From contig NZ_JAGGNW010000012.1 in NCBI RefSeq assembly GCF_018614875.1, positions 248,001-312,000 on the forward strand: DNA of 64,000 nt, given 5' to 3'. The notes below the pieces were generated by a model. It had not been told where the DNA came from, searched no databases, and was given only the letters and a program-made list of their open reading frames with translations. Position numbers and translations under genes: made by a program. Positions 51,065 through 60,880 of the stretch are shown here, one piece after another. Position 1 is the stretch's first letter, and each line of letters opens with the position of its first letter. Origin of the DNA: Variovorax paradoxus (GTDB taxonomy: Bacteria; Pseudomonadota; Gammaproteobacteria; Burkholderiales; Burkholderiaceae_C).

Positions 51065-51817
51065 TCATGCCAGCGCGAAATCGGCCACCAGCGGCAGGTG
51101 ATCGGACATCCGCGTCCAGATGGGCCCGCGCGGCACCGAACAGGCCACCGGTTCGAGCTGGCGCCCGTAGACGAAATCGAGCTGCGCCACCGGCAGGCGC
51201 GAGGGGTAGGTGAGGGTTCGCGGCCCGCGCAGGTCGCTGGTGTCGCGCAGGCCCATCGCGTTCATGGCGTGGCGCATGCGTGCGCCCCAGTCGTTGAAGT
51301 CGCCCGCGACAACCACCGCCTCGCCGGCCGGCACCTCGCGGTCGATGAACTCGCGCAGCCGGGCCACCTGCCGCACGCGGCTGCCCTTGATGAGCCCCAG
51401 GTGCACCACGATGGCATGCACCGGGCGGCCCTCCACTTCGATGAGGACATGCAGCAGTCCGCGCTGCTCGAAGCGGTGGTCGGAAATGTCCTGGTGGCCG
51501 GTGCGGATCACCGGCCAGCGGGTCAGGAGCGCGTTGCCGTGCTCGCCGTGGCGCGTGACGGCATTGGTTTCGTAGACGGCGGTGTAGCCCTCGGGGGCGA
51601 GGAAATCGGCCTGGGGAAGCTCGGGCCAGCGCGCAAAGCGCGCCTCGGCCTGCCGGTTCATCTTGCGCACTTCCTGCAGGCAGACGATGTCGGCGTCGAG
51701 CTGCTCGATGGCATGCCCCAGGTTGTGGATCTCGAGGCGCCGGGCCAGCCCGAGGCCCTGCACACCCTTGTGGATGTTGTAGGTGGCCACCCGAAGGTTG
51801 TATGCCGGCAGGTTCAT
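51065..51817 (-). CDS. endonuclease/exonuclease/phosphatase family protein
   Basis: A 250-residue metal-dependent phosphoesterase of the EEP (DNase I-like) fold. Catalytic motifs: VATYNIHKGVQG (metal-binding Asn), DIVCLQEVRKMN (Glu), VVHLGLIKGSRVRQ (His), VVAGDFNDW (Asp-x-Asn) and ARMSDHLPLVADF-like RMSDHLPL (Asp-His). Members cut DNA, RNA or phospholipids; the substrate is unknown. The start ATG 51817 overlaps the nudB stop by four bases (ATGA), so it is translated after nudB in the aspS-nudB-EEP group. Confidence 0.9.
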   Translation of the reverse strand: MNLPAYNLRVATYNIHKGVQGLGLARRLEIHNLGHAIEQLDADIVCLQEVRKMNRQAEARFARWPELPQADFLAPEGYTAVYETNAVTRHGEHGNALLTRWPVIRTGHQDISDHRFEQRGLLHVLIEVEGRPVHAIVVHLGLIKGSRVRQVARLREFIDREVPAGEAVVVAGDFNDWGARMRHAMNAMGLRDTSDLRGPRTLTYPSRLPVAQLDFVYGRQLEPVACSVPRGPIWTRMSDHLPLVADFALA

Positions 51818-52287
51818 CGCGCGAATTCTGGCAGCAACAGAATGGCTTCGGCGTTCGATGGGGAAAAACAGGCATCGGCGGCCTCGCGGTACGGCAGCCA
51901 TTTCCAGTGGGTGTGCTCGCGCGCATGAAGCACCGGCGTCAGGCACTCGGGCACGCAGAGGCCGAACAGGTGCTCGGTGTTGTGCGTCACGCCGGGTGCA
52001 TAGCGCGAGCGCCAGCGCGGATAGATCTCGTAGACGTTGCGCAGCTGCCAGTCGACCAGTTGCGATGCCAGCGGGCTGCCCTCACCGCAGAAGATGCCGG
52101 TTTCCTCGGCCACCTCGCGCGCGGCCGTGAGCGCGAGCGGCTCGTCGACCACGTCCTTGCTGCCGGTGACCGACTGCCAGAAGTCTTCGGCATCGGCACG
52201 CCGGATCAGCAGCACTTCGAGCGCCGGCGTGTGGATGACGACCAGCACCGACTCCGGAATCTTCCAGGGCCGGGGGCTGGTCGTCAT
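51814..52287 (-). CDS. nudB: dihydroneopterin triphosphate diphosphatase
   Basis: A 157-residue Nudix hydrolase removing pyrophosphate from dihydroneopterin triphosphate in folate synthesis. The Nudix box is complete: GSKDVVDEPLALTAAREVAE followed by ETGI. The N-terminus KIPESVLVVIHTPALEVLLI and the tail EHTHWKWLPYREAADACFSP match NudB/NtpA. The gene lies seven bases after aspS, the standard aspS-nudB order in proteobacteria. Start ATG 52287. Confidence 0.93.
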   Translation of the reverse strand: MTTSPRPWKIPESVLVVIHTPALEVLLIRRADAEDFWQSVTGSKDVVDEPLALTAAREVAEETGIFCGEGSPLASQLVDWQLRNVYEIYPRWRSRYAPGVTHNTEHLFGLCVPECLTPVLHAREHTHWKWLPYREAADACFSPSNAEAILLLPEFAR

Positions 52288-52294
52288 GGGCGCC

Positions 52295-54100
52295 TCAGGC
52301 AGTTTGCGGCGTATTGCGCAGCTTGATGTGCAGCTCGCGCAGCTGCTTCTCGTCGACCGGGCTCGGCGCCTGCGTGAGCAGGTCTTGCGCGCGCTGGGTC
52401 TTGGGGAAGGCGATCACGTCGCGGATCGACTCGGCGCCGGTCATCAGCATGACCAGGCGGTCCAGGCCAATGGCGATGCCGCCGTGCGGCGGAGCGCCGT
52501 ACTGCAGCGCGTCGAGCAGGAAGCCGAACTTGAGCTGGGCATCCTCGGCGCTGATCTTGAGCGCGCGGAACACCTTGCTCTGCACTTCCTCGCGGTGGAT
52601 ACGCACCGAGCCGCCGCCCATCTCGATGCCGTTGAGCACCATGTCGTAGGCCTTGGCAACGCACTTCTCGGGCGCGGTGTCCATGAGGTCTTCATGGCCG
52701 TCCTTGGGTGCCGTGAACGGATGGTGCACGGCCGACCAGCGCTGGCCTTCCTCGTCGAACTCGAACATCGGAAAGTCGACCACCCACAGCGGCGCCCAGC
52801 GGTCGTCGAACAGGCCCGCCTTCTTGCCGAAGGCGCTGTGGCCGATCTTCACGCGCAGCGCGCCGATGGCGTCGTTGACGACCTTTTCCTTGTCGGCGCC
52901 GAAAAACAGGATGTCGCCGTTGCGCGCGCCCGTGCGGGCGATGATCTCGGCCAGCGAGCCGTCGTCGAGGTTCTTGACGATCGGGCTCTGCAGGCCTTCG
53001 CGGCCGGCCGCGGCGTCGTTGACCTTGATGTAGGCCAGGCCCTTGGCGCCGTAGATCTTGACGAACTCTTGATAGGCGTCGATCTCGCCGCGCGACAGCC
53101 CGCCCTCGGCGCCGCCGCCCGGCACGCGCAGTGCGACCACACGGCCGCCCTTCATGGTGGCGGCGTTCGAGAACACCTTGAACTCGACGCGCTTCATGAG
53201 CTCGGTGAGCTCGGTGAATTCGAGCTTCACGCGCAGGTCGGGCTTGTCCGAGCCGTACTTGAACATCGCGTCGCCGTACGTCATGGTCGGGAACACCGGC
53301 AGGTCGATGCCCGCGGCATTGCGGAACACGTTGCGGATCATGCCTTCGAACATCTCGCGGATTTCTTCTTCGGCGAGGAACGAGGTCTCGATGTCGATCT
53401 GCGTGAATTCGGGCTGGCGGTCGGCGCGCAGGTCTTCGTCGCGGAAGCACTTCACGATCTGGTAGTAGCGGTCGTAGCCGGCCACCATCAAGAGCTGCTT
53501 GAAGAGCTGGGGCGACTGCGGCAGCGCGAAGAAGCTGCCGTCGTGCACGCGGCTGGGCACGAGGTAGTCGCGCGCGCCTTCGGGCGTGGACTTGCCGAGC
53601 ATCGGGGTTTCGATATCGATGAAGCCGTTGGCGTCGAGGAACTTGCGCGTTTCCATCGTCACCTTGTAGCGCAGCATCATGTTGCGCTGCATGGCGGGGC
53701 GGCGCAGGTCGAGCACGCGGTGCGTGAGGCGCGTGGTTTCGGACAGGTTGTCGTCGTCCAGCAGGAACGGCGGCGTGACCGAGGGGTTCAGCACCTTGAG
53801 TTCATGGCACAGCACTTCGATCTTGCCGCTCTTGAGCTGTTCGTTCACGGTGCCTTCGGGGCGCGCGCGCACCAGACCGGTGATCTGCACGCAGAACTCG
53901 TTGCGCAGGCCTTCGGCGACGGCAAAGGTGGCGGCGCGATCGGGGTCGCACACCACCTGCACGTAGCCTTCGCGGTCGCGCACGTCGATGAAGATCACGC
54001 CGCCATGGTCGCGGCGGCGGTTGACCCAGCCGCACAGGGTGACGGTCTGGCCCATCAGGGCTTCGGTCACAAGACCGCAATAGTGAGTACGCATGGCCAT
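52295..54100 (-). CDS. aspS: aspartate-tRNA ligase
   Basis: A 601-residue bacterial-type class II synthetase. The OB-fold anticodon-binding domain is at 1-110 ([20 protein letters not shown]), then motif 1 ([18 protein letters not shown]), motif 2 ([20 protein letters not shown]), the GAD insertion (about 290-420) and motif 3 ([20 protein letters not shown]). Whether it also charges tRNA-Asn cannot be told; no gatCAB lies here. ATG 54100 or 54094 (MRTHYCG, like E. coli MRTEYCG) can start it. It lies 33 bases after the DUF502 gene stop. Confidence 0.96.
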   Translation of the reverse strand: MAMRTHYCGLVTEALMGQTVTLCGWVNRRRDHGGVIFIDVRDREGYVQVVCDPDRAATFAVAEGLRNEFCVQITGLVRARPEGTVNEQLKSGKIEVLCHELKVLNPSVTPPFLLDDDNLSETTRLTHRVLDLRRPAMQRNMMLRYKVTMETRKFLDANGFIDIETPMLGKSTPEGARDYLVPSRVHDGSFFALPQSPQLFKQLLMVAGYDRYYQIVKCFRDEDLRADRQPEFTQIDIETSFLAEEEIREMFEGMIRNVFRNAAGIDLPVFPTMTYGDAMFKYGSDKPDLRVKLEFTELTELMKRVEFKVFSNAATMKGGRVVALRVPGGGAEGGLSRGEIDAYQEFVKIYGAKGLAYIKVNDAAAGREGLQSPIVKNLDDGSLAEIIARTGARNGDILFFGADKEKVVNDAIGALRVKIGHSAFGKKAGLFDDRWAPLWVVDFPMFEFDEEGQRWSAVHHPFTAPKDGHEDLMDTAPEKCVAKAYDMVLNGIEMGGGSVRIHREEVQSKVFRALKISAEDAQLKFGFLLDALQYGAPPHGGIAIGLDRLVMLMTGAESIRDVIAFPKTQRAQDLLTQAPSPVDEKQLRELHIKLRNTPQTA

Positions 54101-54133
54101 ATCTTGAATTCCGGCGCCGCGAAGGCGCGTTTT

Positions 54134-54754
54134 TTACTTGTTCGCGATGGAAGAAGGGCCGCCGGGAACGACCACCCCCATCGAGACGATGTACTTGAGC
54201 GCTTCGTCCACGCTCATCTTGAGTTCGATGCAGTCGCTGCGCTTGAGCATCACGAAATAGCCGCCCGTGGGGTTGGGCGTGGTCGGCACGTAGACGCCGA
54301 GGTAGTCGCCGCCGCCCAGGTGCTCGACCACGTCGCTGCCGGGCGTGCCGGTCACGAAGGCGATGGTCCAGACCCCCTCGCGCGGCCACTGCACCAGCAC
54401 GGCCGTCCGGAAGGCGTTGCCGTTCTCGGAGAACAGCGTGTCGGACACCTGCTTGACGCTGGAGTAGATCGAGCGCACGACCGGAATGCGCCGCACCACG
54501 GCGTCGCCCCATCCGAGCAGGCGCTTGCCCACGAAATTGCTCGCAATGGCGCCCACGCCCAACAGGATGGCCAGCGTGAACAGCACGCCGAGCCCGCGCA
54601 CGTTGTTGGCGTACAGCCATTTCTGCCAGACCGACGGCAGCACCCAGAGCGTCTGGTCCAGCGTGTCGATGATCCACTTCAGCACCGCCAGGGTGATGAA
54701 CAGCGGAACGATCACCAGCAAGCCGGAGAACAGCCATTTGCGCAGGGCGAGCAT
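54134..54754 (-). CDS. DUF502 family membrane protein
   Basis: A 206-residue inner-membrane protein of the DUF502 family. Helix 1 is WLFSGLLVIVPLFITLAVLK and helix 2 GLGVLFTLAILLGVGAIASN, followed by a soluble domain with VRRIPVVRSIYSSVKQVSDT and GDYLGVYVPTTPNPTGGYFV, both family hallmarks. The start ATG 54754 is 12 bases after the FmdB-type gene stop. Function is unknown; the FmdB-DUF502-aspS order is common in betaproteobacteria. Confidence 0.92.
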   Translation of the reverse strand: MLALRKWLFSGLLVIVPLFITLAVLKWIIDTLDQTLWVLPSVWQKWLYANNVRGLGVLFTLAILLGVGAIASNFVGKRLLGWGDAVVRRIPVVRSIYSSVKQVSDTLFSENGNAFRTAVLVQWPREGVWTIAFVTGTPGSDVVEHLGGGDYLGVYVPTTPNPTGGYFVMLKRSDCIELKMSVDEALKYIVSMGVVVPGGPSSIANK

Positions 54755-54765
54755 GGGATCGGCTC

Positions 54766-55113
54766 TCAGTCGCTCTTGACGGCGGCTGCTGCTGGCGCCG
54801 GGGCCGGGCTGGAGACAGGGATGGGCGCAGGCGCCGGGCTGGAAGCTTCCGCGGCCTTGGCGGGCGCGGCATCGGTGTCGCCGTTCTTGGCCGCGGCGGC
54901 CGCGGATGCAGGCTCGGCCTTCTTGCCGCTGCCTTCGCGGAAATCGGTCACGTACCAGCCGGAACCCTTGAGCTGGAAACCGGCTGCGGTGACCTGCTTC
55001 TCGAACGCGCTCGCGCCGCACACCGGACACACCGTGAGCGGCGCATCGGACATTTTTTGCAGGGCGTCCTTGGCAAAGCCGCAGGCGCTGCACTTGTAGG
55101 CGTAAATGGGCAT
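54766..55113 (-). CDS. FmdB family zinc-ribbon protein
   Basis: A 115-residue protein. Residues 1-42 form the FmdB-type regulatory zinc ribbon: MPIYAYKCSACGFAKDALQK with the first CxxC, then CPVCGASAFEKQ with the second. A conserved FQLKGSGWYVTDF segment follows. The last 50 residues are an alanine/proline-rich low-complexity tail (ASSPAPAPIPVSSPAPAPAA). Although named after a formamide/amidase regulator, most family members have no proven role. Start ATG 55113. Confidence 0.92.
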   Translation of the reverse strand: MPIYAYKCSACGFAKDALQKMSDAPLTVCPVCGASAFEKQVTAAGFQLKGSGWYVTDFREGSGKKAEPASAAAAAKNGDTDAAPAKAAEASSPAPAPIPVSSPAPAPAAAAVKSD

Positions 55114-55251
55114 GGAATTGAGTGAAAAAGCGGCGCAAAAACGAAGCAGAGGCCGCTCGCAAAGCCTTCGATTATAAGGGCGCCCCGCGTGCCTGAACCC
55201 GCATGGCCGGGCCAGTGCACCCGCGGAACCGGCTTTGCCGGGCCGCCGGGT

Positions 55252-55296
55252 GCGCCCCCCAGTGGGGGGAGGCGCCGAAGGCGCTTCGGGGGGCGT
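55252..55296. repeat. GC-rich nested hairpin element
   Basis: An intergenic element with a small inner hairpin (CCCCCCAGTGGGGGG) and outer arms CGCCCCCC (55253-55260) pairing with GGGGGGCG (55288-55295), plus a GGCGCCGAAGGCGC core. It lies just beyond the symporter stop codon and resembles repetitive sequences scattered between genes in Variovorax; a related-looking sequence lies near 1620-1680. It may act as a terminator for the symporter gene. Confidence 0.6.
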
Positions 55297-55298
55297 TC

Positions 55299-56738
55299 CT
55301 AGGCCGCCAGCAGGCGGTGCGGCGTACGGGTATTGGCCACCCACTGAGGCGCCAGCGATCCGGCCACCATGCCCACAAAGGAGGCGAGCACGCCAGCCAG
55401 CTGGGCCGGAAATGCGCTGCCCCAGGGCATCGACAGGAACAGCAGCCAGATGCCGACGCCGAACAGAATGGAGGCGACCGCCCCCTGCGTGGTGGCGCGG
55501 CGCCAGTAAAGCCCGCACACCAGCGGCACGAAGGCGCCGACCAGCGGCACCTGGTAGGCGCCCGACACCAGTTCGTAGATGGGGGTGCCCTGCATGCGGA
55601 TGGCATAGGCCAGCACGGCCGCGCTGAAAACCAGCACCGTGATGCGCATGGTCATGAGGTTCTGGCGGTCGGTGCCGGCCGGGCGGAACTGGCGCCAGAT
55701 GTTCTCGGTGAAGGTGACGCTCGGCGCCAGCAGCGTGGCCGAAGCGGTCGACTTGATGGCCGACAGCAGCGCGCCGAAGAACAGCACCTGCATCACAAAG
55801 GGCATCTTCTCGAGCACCAGCGTCGGCAGCACCTTCTGCGGATCTTCCTTCAGCAGCGCAGCGGTCTGCTCCGGCATGATCAGCAGCGCGCTGGCCACCA
55901 GGAACATCGGCACGAAGGCGAACAGGATGTACGCCACCCCGCCGATCACCGGGCCGCGGGTGGCGGCCTTGACGCTGTTGGCCGACATGACGCGCTGGAA
56001 AACGTCCTGCTGCGGAATGGAGCCCAGCATCATCGTGATGGCCGCGGCAAAGAAGAACACCATGTCGTGCCAGTTGGGCTCGGGCCAGAACTTGAAGAGG
56101 TCCTTGCTGACCGCGAAGGCCACCACCTTGTCGGCGCCGCCGGCCATGTTGCCGGCGAACATGGCGATTCCGGCCAACCCCGAGACGAGGATGATCATCT
56201 GGATGAAATCGGTCACGGCCACCGACCACATGCCGCCGAACAGCGTGTAGGCCAGGATGGAGATCACCCCGATCACCATGCCCGCCGGAATGCTGATGGC
56301 ACCGGCCGAGAGCACATTGAACACCAGCCCCAGCGCCGTGACCTGCGCCGACACCCAGCCCAGGTAGCTCAGCATGATGATGAGCGAACAGGCCACCTCG
56401 ACGCCGCGGCCGTAGCGCTCGCGGTAGTAGTCGCTGATGGTGAGCAGCGTCATGCGATAGAGCTTGCCCGCGAAGAACAGGCCGACCAGGATCAGGCAGG
56501 TGCCCGCGCCGAACGGGTCTTCGATCACCCCGTGCAGGCCGCCTTCGATGAACTTGGCCGGAATGCCGAGCACCGTTTCGGACCCGAACCAGGTCGCAAA
56601 GGTGGTCGTCACGATCATGTAAAGCGGCAGGTGCCGCCCCGCAATGGCGAAGTCGGTGGTGTTCTTCACCCGCTTGGCGGCGTAGAGGCCGATCGCGATG
56701 GTGACCAGCAGATAAACGACAACCAGCGTCAGCAGCAC
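55299..56738 (-). CDS. sodium:solute symporter (SSS family)
   Basis: A 479-residue inner-membrane carrier with about 13 helices. Family signatures are DFAIAGRHLPLYMIVTTTFA, TWFGSETVLGIP and GGMWSVAVTDFIQMIILVSG, the sodium-site region; DVFQRVMSANSVKAATRG is also typical. The substrate could be a carboxylate, amino acid or similar, and no neighbour decides. It starts with GTG 56738, with AAGGAG eight bases upstream. It follows ubiB by 12 bases on the same strand but is probably not part of quinone synthesis. Confidence 0.92.
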   Translation of the reverse strand: MLLTLVVVYLLVTIAIGLYAAKRVKNTTDFAIAGRHLPLYMIVTTTFATWFGSETVLGIPAKFIEGGLHGVIEDPFGAGTCLILVGLFFAGKLYRMTLLTISDYYRERYGRGVEVACSLIIMLSYLGWVSAQVTALGLVFNVLSAGAISIPAGMVIGVISILAYTLFGGMWSVAVTDFIQMIILVSGLAGIAMFAGNMAGGADKVVAFAVSKDLFKFWPEPNWHDMVFFFAAAITMMLGSIPQQDVFQRVMSANSVKAATRGPVIGGVAYILFAFVPMFLVASALLIMPEQTAALLKEDPQKVLPTLVLEKMPFVMQVLFFGALLSAIKSTASATLLAPSVTFTENIWRQFRPAGTDRQNLMTMRITVLVFSAAVLAYAIRMQGTPIYELVSGAYQVPLVGAFVPLVCGLYWRRATTQGAVASILFGVGIWLLFLSMPWGSAFPAQLAGVLASFVGMVAGSLAPQWVANTRTPHRLLAA

Positions 56739-56750
56739 GGGGACACTCCT

Positions 56751-58316
56751 TCAGAACAATTTCACGCGCACCAGCACTTGCATGGCGAGCAACCCCAATA
56801 CAAATCCCATGCCACCGTAGATGATGGTCTGCAGCAGCCGGTTGGTGCGCTTCTGCGCGGCCAGCAGTTCCAGCAGCTCGCGGCGGTGGTCGGCGGGCCG
56901 ATTTTCAAGGAAATCGTGCAGCAGGCGCGGCAATTCGGGCAGCAATTTTGCATAGCGCGGCGCTTCGGCCTTGAGCTGCTGGAGCAGCTTCCTGGGCCCG
57001 ATCTGGTCGACCATCCACTTCTCGAGGAAGGGCTTGGCGGTGTGCCAGAGGTCGAGCTCCGGATCGAGCTGGCGGCCCAGGCCCTCGATGTTGAGGAGGG
57101 TCTTCTGCAGCAGCACCAGCTGCGGCTGGATCTCGACATGGAAGCGGCGCGAGGTCTGGAACAGGCGCATCAGCACCATGCCGAGCGAGATCTCTTTCAG
57201 GGGCCGGTCGAAGTACGGCTCGCAGACGGTGCGGATCGCGCCCTCCAGCTCGTCGATGCGCGTGCCTTCGGGCACCCAGCCGCTCTCCAGGTGCAGCTCG
57301 GCCACGCGCTTGTAGTCGCGCCGGAAGAAGGCCACGAAGTTCTGCGCCAGGTATTCCTTGTCCGACTCGGTCAGCGTGCCGATGATCCCGAAGTCGAGCG
57401 AGATGTAGCGCCCGAAGGTGCCGGGCGCGAGGCTCACCTGGATGTTGCCCGGGTGCATGTCGGCGTGGAAGAAGCCGTCGCGGAACACCTGGGTGAAGAA
57501 GATCGTGACGCCGTCGCGCGCCAGCTTGGGAATGTCGACGCCGGCCGCGCGCAGGCGGTCGAGCTGGGCAATGGGCACGCCGTTCATGCGCTCCATCACG
57601 ATCACCTCGGGGTGGCAGAAGTCCCAGAACATCTCGGGGATCAGCACCAGGTCGAGTTCGGCCATGTTGCGCCGCAGCTGGGCCGCGTTGGCGGCCTCGC
57701 GCACCAGGTCGAGCTCGTCGTGCAGGTACTTGTCGAACTCGCCGACCACCTCGCGCGGCTTCAGGCGCTTGCCGTCGGCCGAGAGGTTCTCGACCCAGCC
57801 GGCCATCATGGCCATGAGCGCCAGGTCTTTCTCGATCACGCCGCGCATGCTGGGGCGCAGCACCTTCACCGCGACCTCGCGCACCTCGCCTTCATCGGTT
57901 CGGATGGTTGCAAAGTGGACCTGCGCGATCGACGCGCTGGCAATCGGCGTCTCGTCGAACTGCACGAACACGTCCCCCACCGGACGGCGGAATGCGCGCT
58001 CGATGGTCGCGATGGCCACCGACGAGGGGAACGGCGGCACGCGGTCCTGCAGGAAGGCGAGCTCGTCGGCAATGTCGGGCGGCAGCAGGTCGCGCCGGGT
58101 CGACAGCACCTGGCCGAACTTGACGAAGATCGGGCCCAGGCGCTCGAGGGCCTCGCGCAGGCGCTGGCCGCGTGGCGCGTCGAGGTTGCGGCCAATGGAA
58201 ACGACCCGTGCCACCACGCGCAGCCAGGGTTTCTGGAAGCTCGTGAGCACGAGCTCGTCCAGGCCGTAGCGCAGCGCGACCCAGACGATGACAAGCCCGC
58301 GATAGAAGCGCCTCAT
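56751..58316 (-). CDS. ubiB: ubiquinone biosynthesis protein UbiB (ABC1/ADCK kinase-like)
   Basis: A 521-residue atypical kinase-like protein required for ubiquinone synthesis. The KxGQ motif is [20 protein letters not shown], and the ASIAQVHFA loop (alanine-rich in place of a glycine-rich loop) follows. EVAVKVLRP holds the ATP-site lysine, and [12 protein letters not shown] and [10 protein letters not shown] are the catalytic loop and metal site. Two C-terminal membrane helices end it ([19 protein letters not shown]). ATG 58316 overlaps ubiJ by four bases (ATGA), as expected for partner proteins. Confidence 0.96.
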   Translation of the reverse strand: MRRFYRGLVIVWVALRYGLDELVLTSFQKPWLRVVARVVSIGRNLDAPRGQRLREALERLGPIFVKFGQVLSTRRDLLPPDIADELAFLQDRVPPFPSSVAIATIERAFRRPVGDVFVQFDETPIASASIAQVHFATIRTDEGEVREVAVKVLRPSMRGVIEKDLALMAMMAGWVENLSADGKRLKPREVVGEFDKYLHDELDLVREAANAAQLRRNMAELDLVLIPEMFWDFCHPEVIVMERMNGVPIAQLDRLRAAGVDIPKLARDGVTIFFTQVFRDGFFHADMHPGNIQVSLAPGTFGRYISLDFGIIGTLTESDKEYLAQNFVAFFRRDYKRVAELHLESGWVPEGTRIDELEGAIRTVCEPYFDRPLKEISLGMVLMRLFQTSRRFHVEIQPQLVLLQKTLLNIEGLGRQLDPELDLWHTAKPFLEKWMVDQIGPRKLLQQLKAEAPRYAKLLPELPRLLHDFLENRPADHRRELLELLAAQKRTNRLLQTIIYGGMGFVLGLLAMQVLVRVKLF

Positions 58317-58885
58317 TCGGCCGTGCTCGCCGAGCCAGCCGACGGGCCGCCGGCCTGCTGGGGCCTGCGGCCGTCGACGAACTGGCGCAGTGCATCCACG
58401 GCCCGGCGCGCGCCATTGGCAATGGTGTGCGCCGGCACGTCGCCGATCAGGCGGGCGAGGTCGTCCTCGACATCCCAGCGCACATGGTCGACCAGCCAGT
58501 TGACCTCGGCTGCGAGCTGCACGTCGCCGATGATCTGCACCGAGGGCTTGCCGCCGCGCAGCGTGGCACGGGCCAGGTCGAAGGGGGATTCGTCCGTGAC
58601 GGTGAGCGTGAGCTCGGGCACCGATCCGGCGGGCGCCAGGTCGAGCAGGCCGGCCGGCGTGGCCACCAGCTCCATGGTCACGAAGCGCCACTGGAAGCGC
58701 ACCACCCGCCCCTGCTGCCTGAGCAGCCGCTGCTGGGCTTCGGGTTCCTGCTGCAGCACATGGTTCAGGAACAGCACCGCGCGATGCTGGATCTCGTGCA
58801 CCGCCCAGGCGGGCGGCTGCAGACGCTCGCCGATGCGATTGAACAGGTCGTCGAGAAAAGAAAATGGGGACGATGGTGTGGCCAT
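58313..58885 (-). CDS. ubiJ: ubiquinone biosynthesis accessory factor UbiJ (SCP2 domain)
   Basis: A 190-residue protein with an SCP2-like lipid-binding domain (about 35-115; [59 protein letters not shown]), followed by a helical C-terminal part. UbiJ with UbiK gathers the soluble Ubi enzymes and binds the lipid intermediates. It is placed between Tim44-like and ubiB, consistent with the ubiE-ubiJ-ubiB order of proteobacteria. Start ATG 58885 ([20 protein letters not shown]). Confidence 0.9.
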   Translation of the reverse strand: MATPSSPFSFLDDLFNRIGERLQPPAWAVHEIQHRAVLFLNHVLQQEPEAQQRLLRQQGRVVRFQWRFVTMELVATPAGLLDLAPAGSVPELTLTVTDESPFDLARATLRGGKPSVQIIGDVQLAAEVNWLVDHVRWDVEDDLARLIGDVPAHTIANGARRAVDALRQFVDGRRPQQAGGPSAGSASTAE

Positions 58886-58932
58886 GTCCCCATTATCGGT
58901 TCTGCAGGCGGCCTCGCGGCCGCCGGAAGCGG

Positions 58933-59961
58933 TTACTGCAGGGCTTGCACGCCCGCCACCAGCCAGCCGCTGGTGCCGCTGCTGGGCTTGGTCATGTTCC
59001 AGACTTCGCGGAACGGGCCCGGGCCGGTGGACGCATCTTCGCGGATCATGCCGGAGAACTCCACGCTCGCCATGTAGACGTCTGCCAGTTGCTCGATGCC
59101 CAGCAGCTTGGCGTCGAGCATCACGACTTCGGTCTTGTTCGAGGCGCCGCCGGTGTGGCTTGCGCGGTCGGCCAGCTGGCTGCGGATTTCGTCGACCATG
59201 TCGTCGGTCATCATGGAGCGCAGCATGGTGACGTCGGCGCGATCCCATGCGTCCTGCAGCGTCACGAAGTTGCGCTTGGCGGCGCTGAGGAAGCCGTCGA
59301 CATCGAAGCCGGTCGGAATGCCCCACGACTGCGAGCCGGACAGTGCCGAGCCGATCATGCTGCCGCCGGCCGCCGCGCCGGCCGCGGAAAGGCTGCTGCC
59401 GTGCCGTTCGTCGGTGGGGGATGCGGGTGCGGCGTCGAAGGCGCTTGCGTTGCGCTCCCAGGGCCGTGCCGAAGCGTCGTTGCCGACATTGGCGGGGCTG
59501 TACTGCGCGGGTGCGCTGGCGTTGGCCGGGTTGCCTGCACCTTCGAAGGCGAAACCACCCTGGCGGCTGGCGCCCGACGACGATGCCGAACGCGCCTTGA
59601 ACATGCGCCAGGCGAACAGTGCGGCCATCACGAGCAGCCCGATCAACAGGATGTTCGCAAAGCCGGCGCCAAGGCCCAGCGAATTCGCGAGCCAGGCCAG
59701 GCCGAGGCCGGCGGCGAGGCCGCCGAGCATTGCGCCCCATGGACGCTTCGGCGCCGCGGCGGCAGGCGCCGGCGTGGCCGGCCGCGGCGCTGCGTTGGTC
59801 GCGCTTTGCTGCGTGGGCGCGGTGGGTGCTGCGGATTCGCGCTGCGTCACGTTGGACGACTGGCGGCCGACCGATTTGCCGCCGCCGATGCGAGCCGCAT
59901 CTGCCTGCACGCTGACCAGGGCCAGCACGCAAGCCAGCAACAAAGAACTCAAACTTTTCAT
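58933..59961 (-). CDS. Tim44 domain-containing protein
   Basis: A 342-residue envelope protein. It has a signal peptide (MKSLSSLLLACVLALVSVQA), a low-complexity alanine/threonine/proline stretch (about 25-70), one or two membrane helices (about 75-118; AMLGGLAAGLGLAWLANSLG and ILLIGLLVMAALFAWRMF), a further disordered linker, and a C-terminal Tim44-like domain (about 215-340; FLSAAKRNFVTLQDAWDRAD, LRSMMTDDMVDEIRSQLADR). Such proteins often stand in ubiquinone loci of betaproteobacteria; their function is not settled. Start ATG 59961. Confidence 0.9.
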   Translation of the reverse strand: MKSLSSLLLACVLALVSVQADAARIGGGKSVGRQSSNVTQRESAAPTAPTQQSATNAAPRPATPAPAAAAPKRPWGAMLGGLAAGLGLAWLANSLGLGAGFANILLIGLLVMAALFAWRMFKARSASSSGASRQGGFAFEGAGNPANASAPAQYSPANVGNDASARPWERNASAFDAAPASPTDERHGSSLSAAGAAAGGSMIGSALSGSQSWGIPTGFDVDGFLSAAKRNFVTLQDAWDRADVTMLRSMMTDDMVDEIRSQLADRASHTGGASNKTEVVMLDAKLLGIEQLADVYMASVEFSGMIREDASTGPGPFREVWNMTKPSSGTSGWLVAGVQALQ

Positions 59962-59995
59962 GTCGTCTCCTCTTTAGAGCGAAGAATTCGCGTCA

Positions 59996-60727
59996 TCAAC
60001 ATTTGATTCCAACATGAAGGGCGACCACGCCACCCGTCATGTTGTGATAGTCCACATGCCCGAAACCGCCCTCTTTCATGAGGGTCTTGAGTTCGTCCTG
60101 CGCGGGATGCATGCGGATGGATTCGGCCAGATAGCGGTAGCTCGCGTCGTCGCCCGCCACCAGCTTGCCCAGGCGCGGCAGAACGCTGAACGAATACCAG
60201 TCGTAGGCCTTGGCGAGCGGCTTGGCGACCTTCGAGAACTCGAGCACCAGCAGCTTGCCGCGCGGCTTGAGCACGCGGTTCATTTCCTTCAGGGCCATGT
60301 CCTTGTGCGTCATGTTGCGCAGGCCGAAGGCCACGGTCACGACATCGAAGTGGTCGCTCGGGAATGGCAGTTTTTCTGCGTCGCACACCAGGGTGGGCAG
60401 CGCCACGCCGGCGTCGAGCAGGCGGTCGCGGCCGGTGCGCAGCATGGCTTCGTTGATGTCGGTGTGCACCACCTGGCCGCTGGCCCCGACCTTCTTGGCA
60501 AAGGCCAGGGCGAGGTCCCCGGTGCCGCCCGCGATGTCGAGCACCCGCGAGCCCTCGCCCACGTTGGCCACCATCACGGTGTATGCCTTCCAGGCGCGAT
60601 GCAGCCCCAACGACATCAGGTCGTTCATGAGGTCGTAGCGCGTGGCGACGGAATCGAAGACGCCGCGAACACGTTGCGCTTTCTCGCTTTCGTCGACCTT
60701 TTCGAAGCCGAAATGGGTGGTGCTCAT
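59996..60727 (-). CDS. ubiE: bifunctional demethylmenaquinone/2-polyprenyl-benzoquinol methyltransferase
   Basis: A 243-residue SAM-dependent C-methyltransferase of ubiquinone synthesis. It opens [20 protein letters not shown], with [20 protein letters not shown] next; the SAM site is [20 protein letters not shown], and [20 protein letters not shown] and [11 protein letters not shown] complete the family pattern. Start ATG 60727 matches the family; the longer reading to 60754 does not. It heads the ubiE-Tim44-ubiJ-ubiB series. Confidence 0.96.
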   Translation of the reverse strand: MSTTHFGFEKVDESEKAQRVRGVFDSVATRYDLMNDLMSLGLHRAWKAYTVMVANVGEGSRVLDIAGGTGDLALAFAKKVGASGQVVHTDINEAMLRTGRDRLLDAGVALPTLVCDAEKLPFPSDHFDVVTVAFGLRNMTHKDMALKEMNRVLKPRGKLLVLEFSKVAKPLAKAYDWYSFSVLPRLGKLVAGDDASYRYLAESIRMHPAQDELKTLMKEGGFGHVDYHNMTGGVVALHVGIKC

Positions 60728-60794
60728 GCGTCTGATATTAGGCCGGAAGCACACACCTCAAGAAGGCGACCCTGCGGCGACGGCGGGATTTGTT

Positions 60795-60864
60795 GCTTTT
60801 TCTTCAAATAGCGGGGCGCCGCAAGGCGCGCCCGGCTTGCATGCGAGGCTATCTTTTCAGTAGC
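60795..60864. repeat. pair of GCT...TAGC palindromes flanking a GC-rich core
   Basis: An 18-base imperfect palindrome GCTTTTTCTTCAAATAGC (60795-60812) and a 17-base one GCTATCTTTTCAGTAGC (60848-60864) flank a GGCGCC-rich core, with the same ends as the element at 26908-26924. They occupy the gap between ubiE and the DUF971 gene. They look like members of a short dispersed palindrome family of Comamonadaceae. Confidence 0.55.
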
Positions 60865-60880
60865 GGACGCCGACCGGGAG

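Noticed and set aside
52037..55099. A 1,020-codon plus-strand open frame
   Set aside because: It is the antisense shadow of aspS, DUF502 and FmdB genes; composition is His/Ala/Val/Gln-rich as expected from GC-rich complement, with no domain.
55203..59231. A 1,342-codon plus-strand open frame
   Set aside because: Antisense of the symporter, ubiB and ubiJ; the real genes on the other strand have full catalytic motifs.
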